From Paracoccaceae bacterium (GTDB lineage Bacteria > Pseudomonadota > Alphaproteobacteria > Rhodobacterales > Rhodobacteraceae), in NCBI GenBank assembly GCA_024742655.1, contig JANSYB010000111.1:1-6857 (forward strand): 6,857 bases of DNA. Direction: 5' to 3'. Each line of letters opens with the position of its first letter. Within the stretch, counting starts at the first letter, position 1. Below are positions 5,969 through 6,857 of the stretch, one piece after another. A program made the translations under genes and the position numbers. Under the pieces are notes generated by a model. That model did not search any database. It saw only the letters and a list, made by a program, of their open reading frames with translations, and had not been told where the DNA came from.

Positions 5969-6857
5969 TCAGGACCGACGTTCTTGCGTGTAGATGTCGA
6001 TCAGCGTGTCGTAGGACGCCACCACCTCGTAATCGAGCGAGCGTGACATTTCCTCCTCGAGGCTATCCATCTGGATCGCGTCCAGTTCCTCTTCGTCGAA
6101 AAGCGCCATAACCGCCGGGTCGCCCATCTGGCTGACGGGGTTGTAGGTTCCCTCGGTAAAGGCGACGGCCTTGGAAATTTCGGGCCCCTGAACGAACTCG
6201 AGGAAGTCCTCGGCAAGGCTGCTTGGATCGGGATTATTGACCGCCGAGGTCAGTTCGACCCAGACAACACCGCCCTTGCCATCCACAGGGCCAGAATTGG
6301 GCGTGATCGCCCGAACATTCGTCGCCCCGTCATAGCGCGCCGGGGATGCGGTGTAGGTGCCGCCGGTGAAATAGGCGTCAATCTCGCCGTTGATCAGCGC
6401 GGTGTTCATCGCCACCAGATCATCCGACAGCAGCTTGGAGCCACCAAAGATGGTCTTGGCCACCTCGCGGAACTTTTCAAGGTCCGCGCCCTCAACCGGC
6501 GCGAACGGGTTCAGACCGGCGGTCAGGCACATGTGCATGACGTTCCAGTTGTCATAGGTCAAAACCCCGAAGCGATCCTTCATCGCCGGATCAAGGAACA
6601 GGTTCCAGCCTTGGTCCTCGGCCATTTCGCGGCTGATGACGTCGGTGTTCACGACGAAACTGAACGGGCCATAGCGCTGCGGCATACCGATCAGTTCACC
6701 ATCCTCGGCAAAGGAAAGCGGGTATTCCTTGAACTCCGGCAACATCTTGTCGAAGTACGGCATCAGCCGCTCCTTGTTGAGCGGCTTGATCAGGCCCTCG
6801 GGATAAAGCTGATCGCGCGCCCACGGCTGGTTGACGTTGATCAGGTCCCAGACCGAG
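5969..6857 (-). CDS. ABC transporter periplasmic solute-binding protein, PotD-like (N-terminus outside window)
   Basis: The last 295 residues of an extracellular solute-binding protein. The frame is open to the right edge (first visible residues SVWDLINVNQPW), so the signal peptide and roughly the first 50-70 residues are missing, judged from a usual family length near 350. An internal Met at 6763 is not the start, because homologous-looking sequence continues upstream of it. Visible family features are IGMPQRYGPFSFVVNTD (the lobe-crossing strand), LFLDPAMKDRFGVLTYDN, INGEIDAYFTGGTY and GGVVWVELTSAVNNP, followed by the helical C-terminal lobe. The pattern resembles PotD and related putrescine/spermidine or opine binders. 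Acidic and aromatic residues (E and W in VVWVE) are consistent with a cationic or amine ligand. It acts in the periplasm and delivers the solute to the two permeases; it heads the operon as seen here. Ligand unknown. Confidence 0.88.
   Translation of the reverse strand, partial: SVWDLINVNQPWARDQLYPEGLIKPLNKERLMPYFDKMLPEFKEYPLSFAEDGELIGMPQRYGPFSFVVNTDVISREMAEDQGWNLFLDPAMKDRFGVLTYDNWNVMHMCLTAGLNPFAPVEGADLEKFREVAKTIFGGSKLLSDDLVAMNTALINGEIDAYFTGGTYTASPARYDGATNVRAITPNSGPVDGKGGVVWVELTSAVNNPDPSSLAEDFLEFVQGPEISKAVAFTEGTYNPVSQMGDPAVMALFDEEELDAIQMDSLEEEMSRSLDYEVVASYDTLIDIYTQERRS

Noticed and set aside
1..6857. CRISPR array, insertion sequence, prophage or tRNA-linked integration
   Set aside because: No repeated units, transposase or integrase motifs, terminal inverted repeats or tRNA genes were seen. 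The region looks like ordinary chromosomal metabolic DNA.

Overview
The window is a 6.9 kb, GC-rich stretch in which every supported gene lies on the minus strand. The GC-biased third codon positions, AGGAG-type ribosome binding sites, tight gene packing and protein styles suggest an alphaproteobacterium, most likely of the Rhodobacterales (Roseobacter/Paracoccus-like) group. That assignment is inferred from overall look, not from a marker gene.

Read in transcription order (high to low coordinates), the window starts inside a periplasmic solute-binding protein of the PotD-like polyamine/opine class (6857-5969, 5' end cut off). A 79-nt spacer with short hairpins follows, then an ABC ATPase with a C-terminal TOBE region (5889-4816) and two inner-membrane permeases (4819-3965 and 3965-3153). 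These two permeases overlap their upstream neighbours by 4 nt and 1 nt. Without any obvious break the same strand continues with a short-chain dehydrogenase/reductase (3121-2351), an APH/SrkA-fold small-molecule kinase (2332-1322) and an isochorismatase-fold cysteine hydrolase (1299-622). Gaps between these are 18-31 nt and each start has a good Shine-Dalgarno sequence, so the seven genes look like one operon. A 12-bp perfect hairpin begins 3 nt after the last stop codon and probably marks the end of the transcript.

About 360 bp of apparently non-coding DNA separates this operon from a second, separately started minus-strand gene. This is an EthA-like FAD monooxygenase (Baeyer-Villiger/flavin-containing type), of which only the first 77 codons lie in the window.

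Functionally, the layout reads as an uptake-and-catabolism module. A small, probably amine- or amide-bearing solute would be captured in the periplasm and imported by an ABC transporter. It would then be processed in the cytoplasm by an NAD(P)H-linked alcohol/ketone oxidoreductase, a kinase acting on a hydroxyl or amino group, and an amidase-like hydrolase. The substrate cannot be read from the sequence; polyamine transport is only the closest family label.
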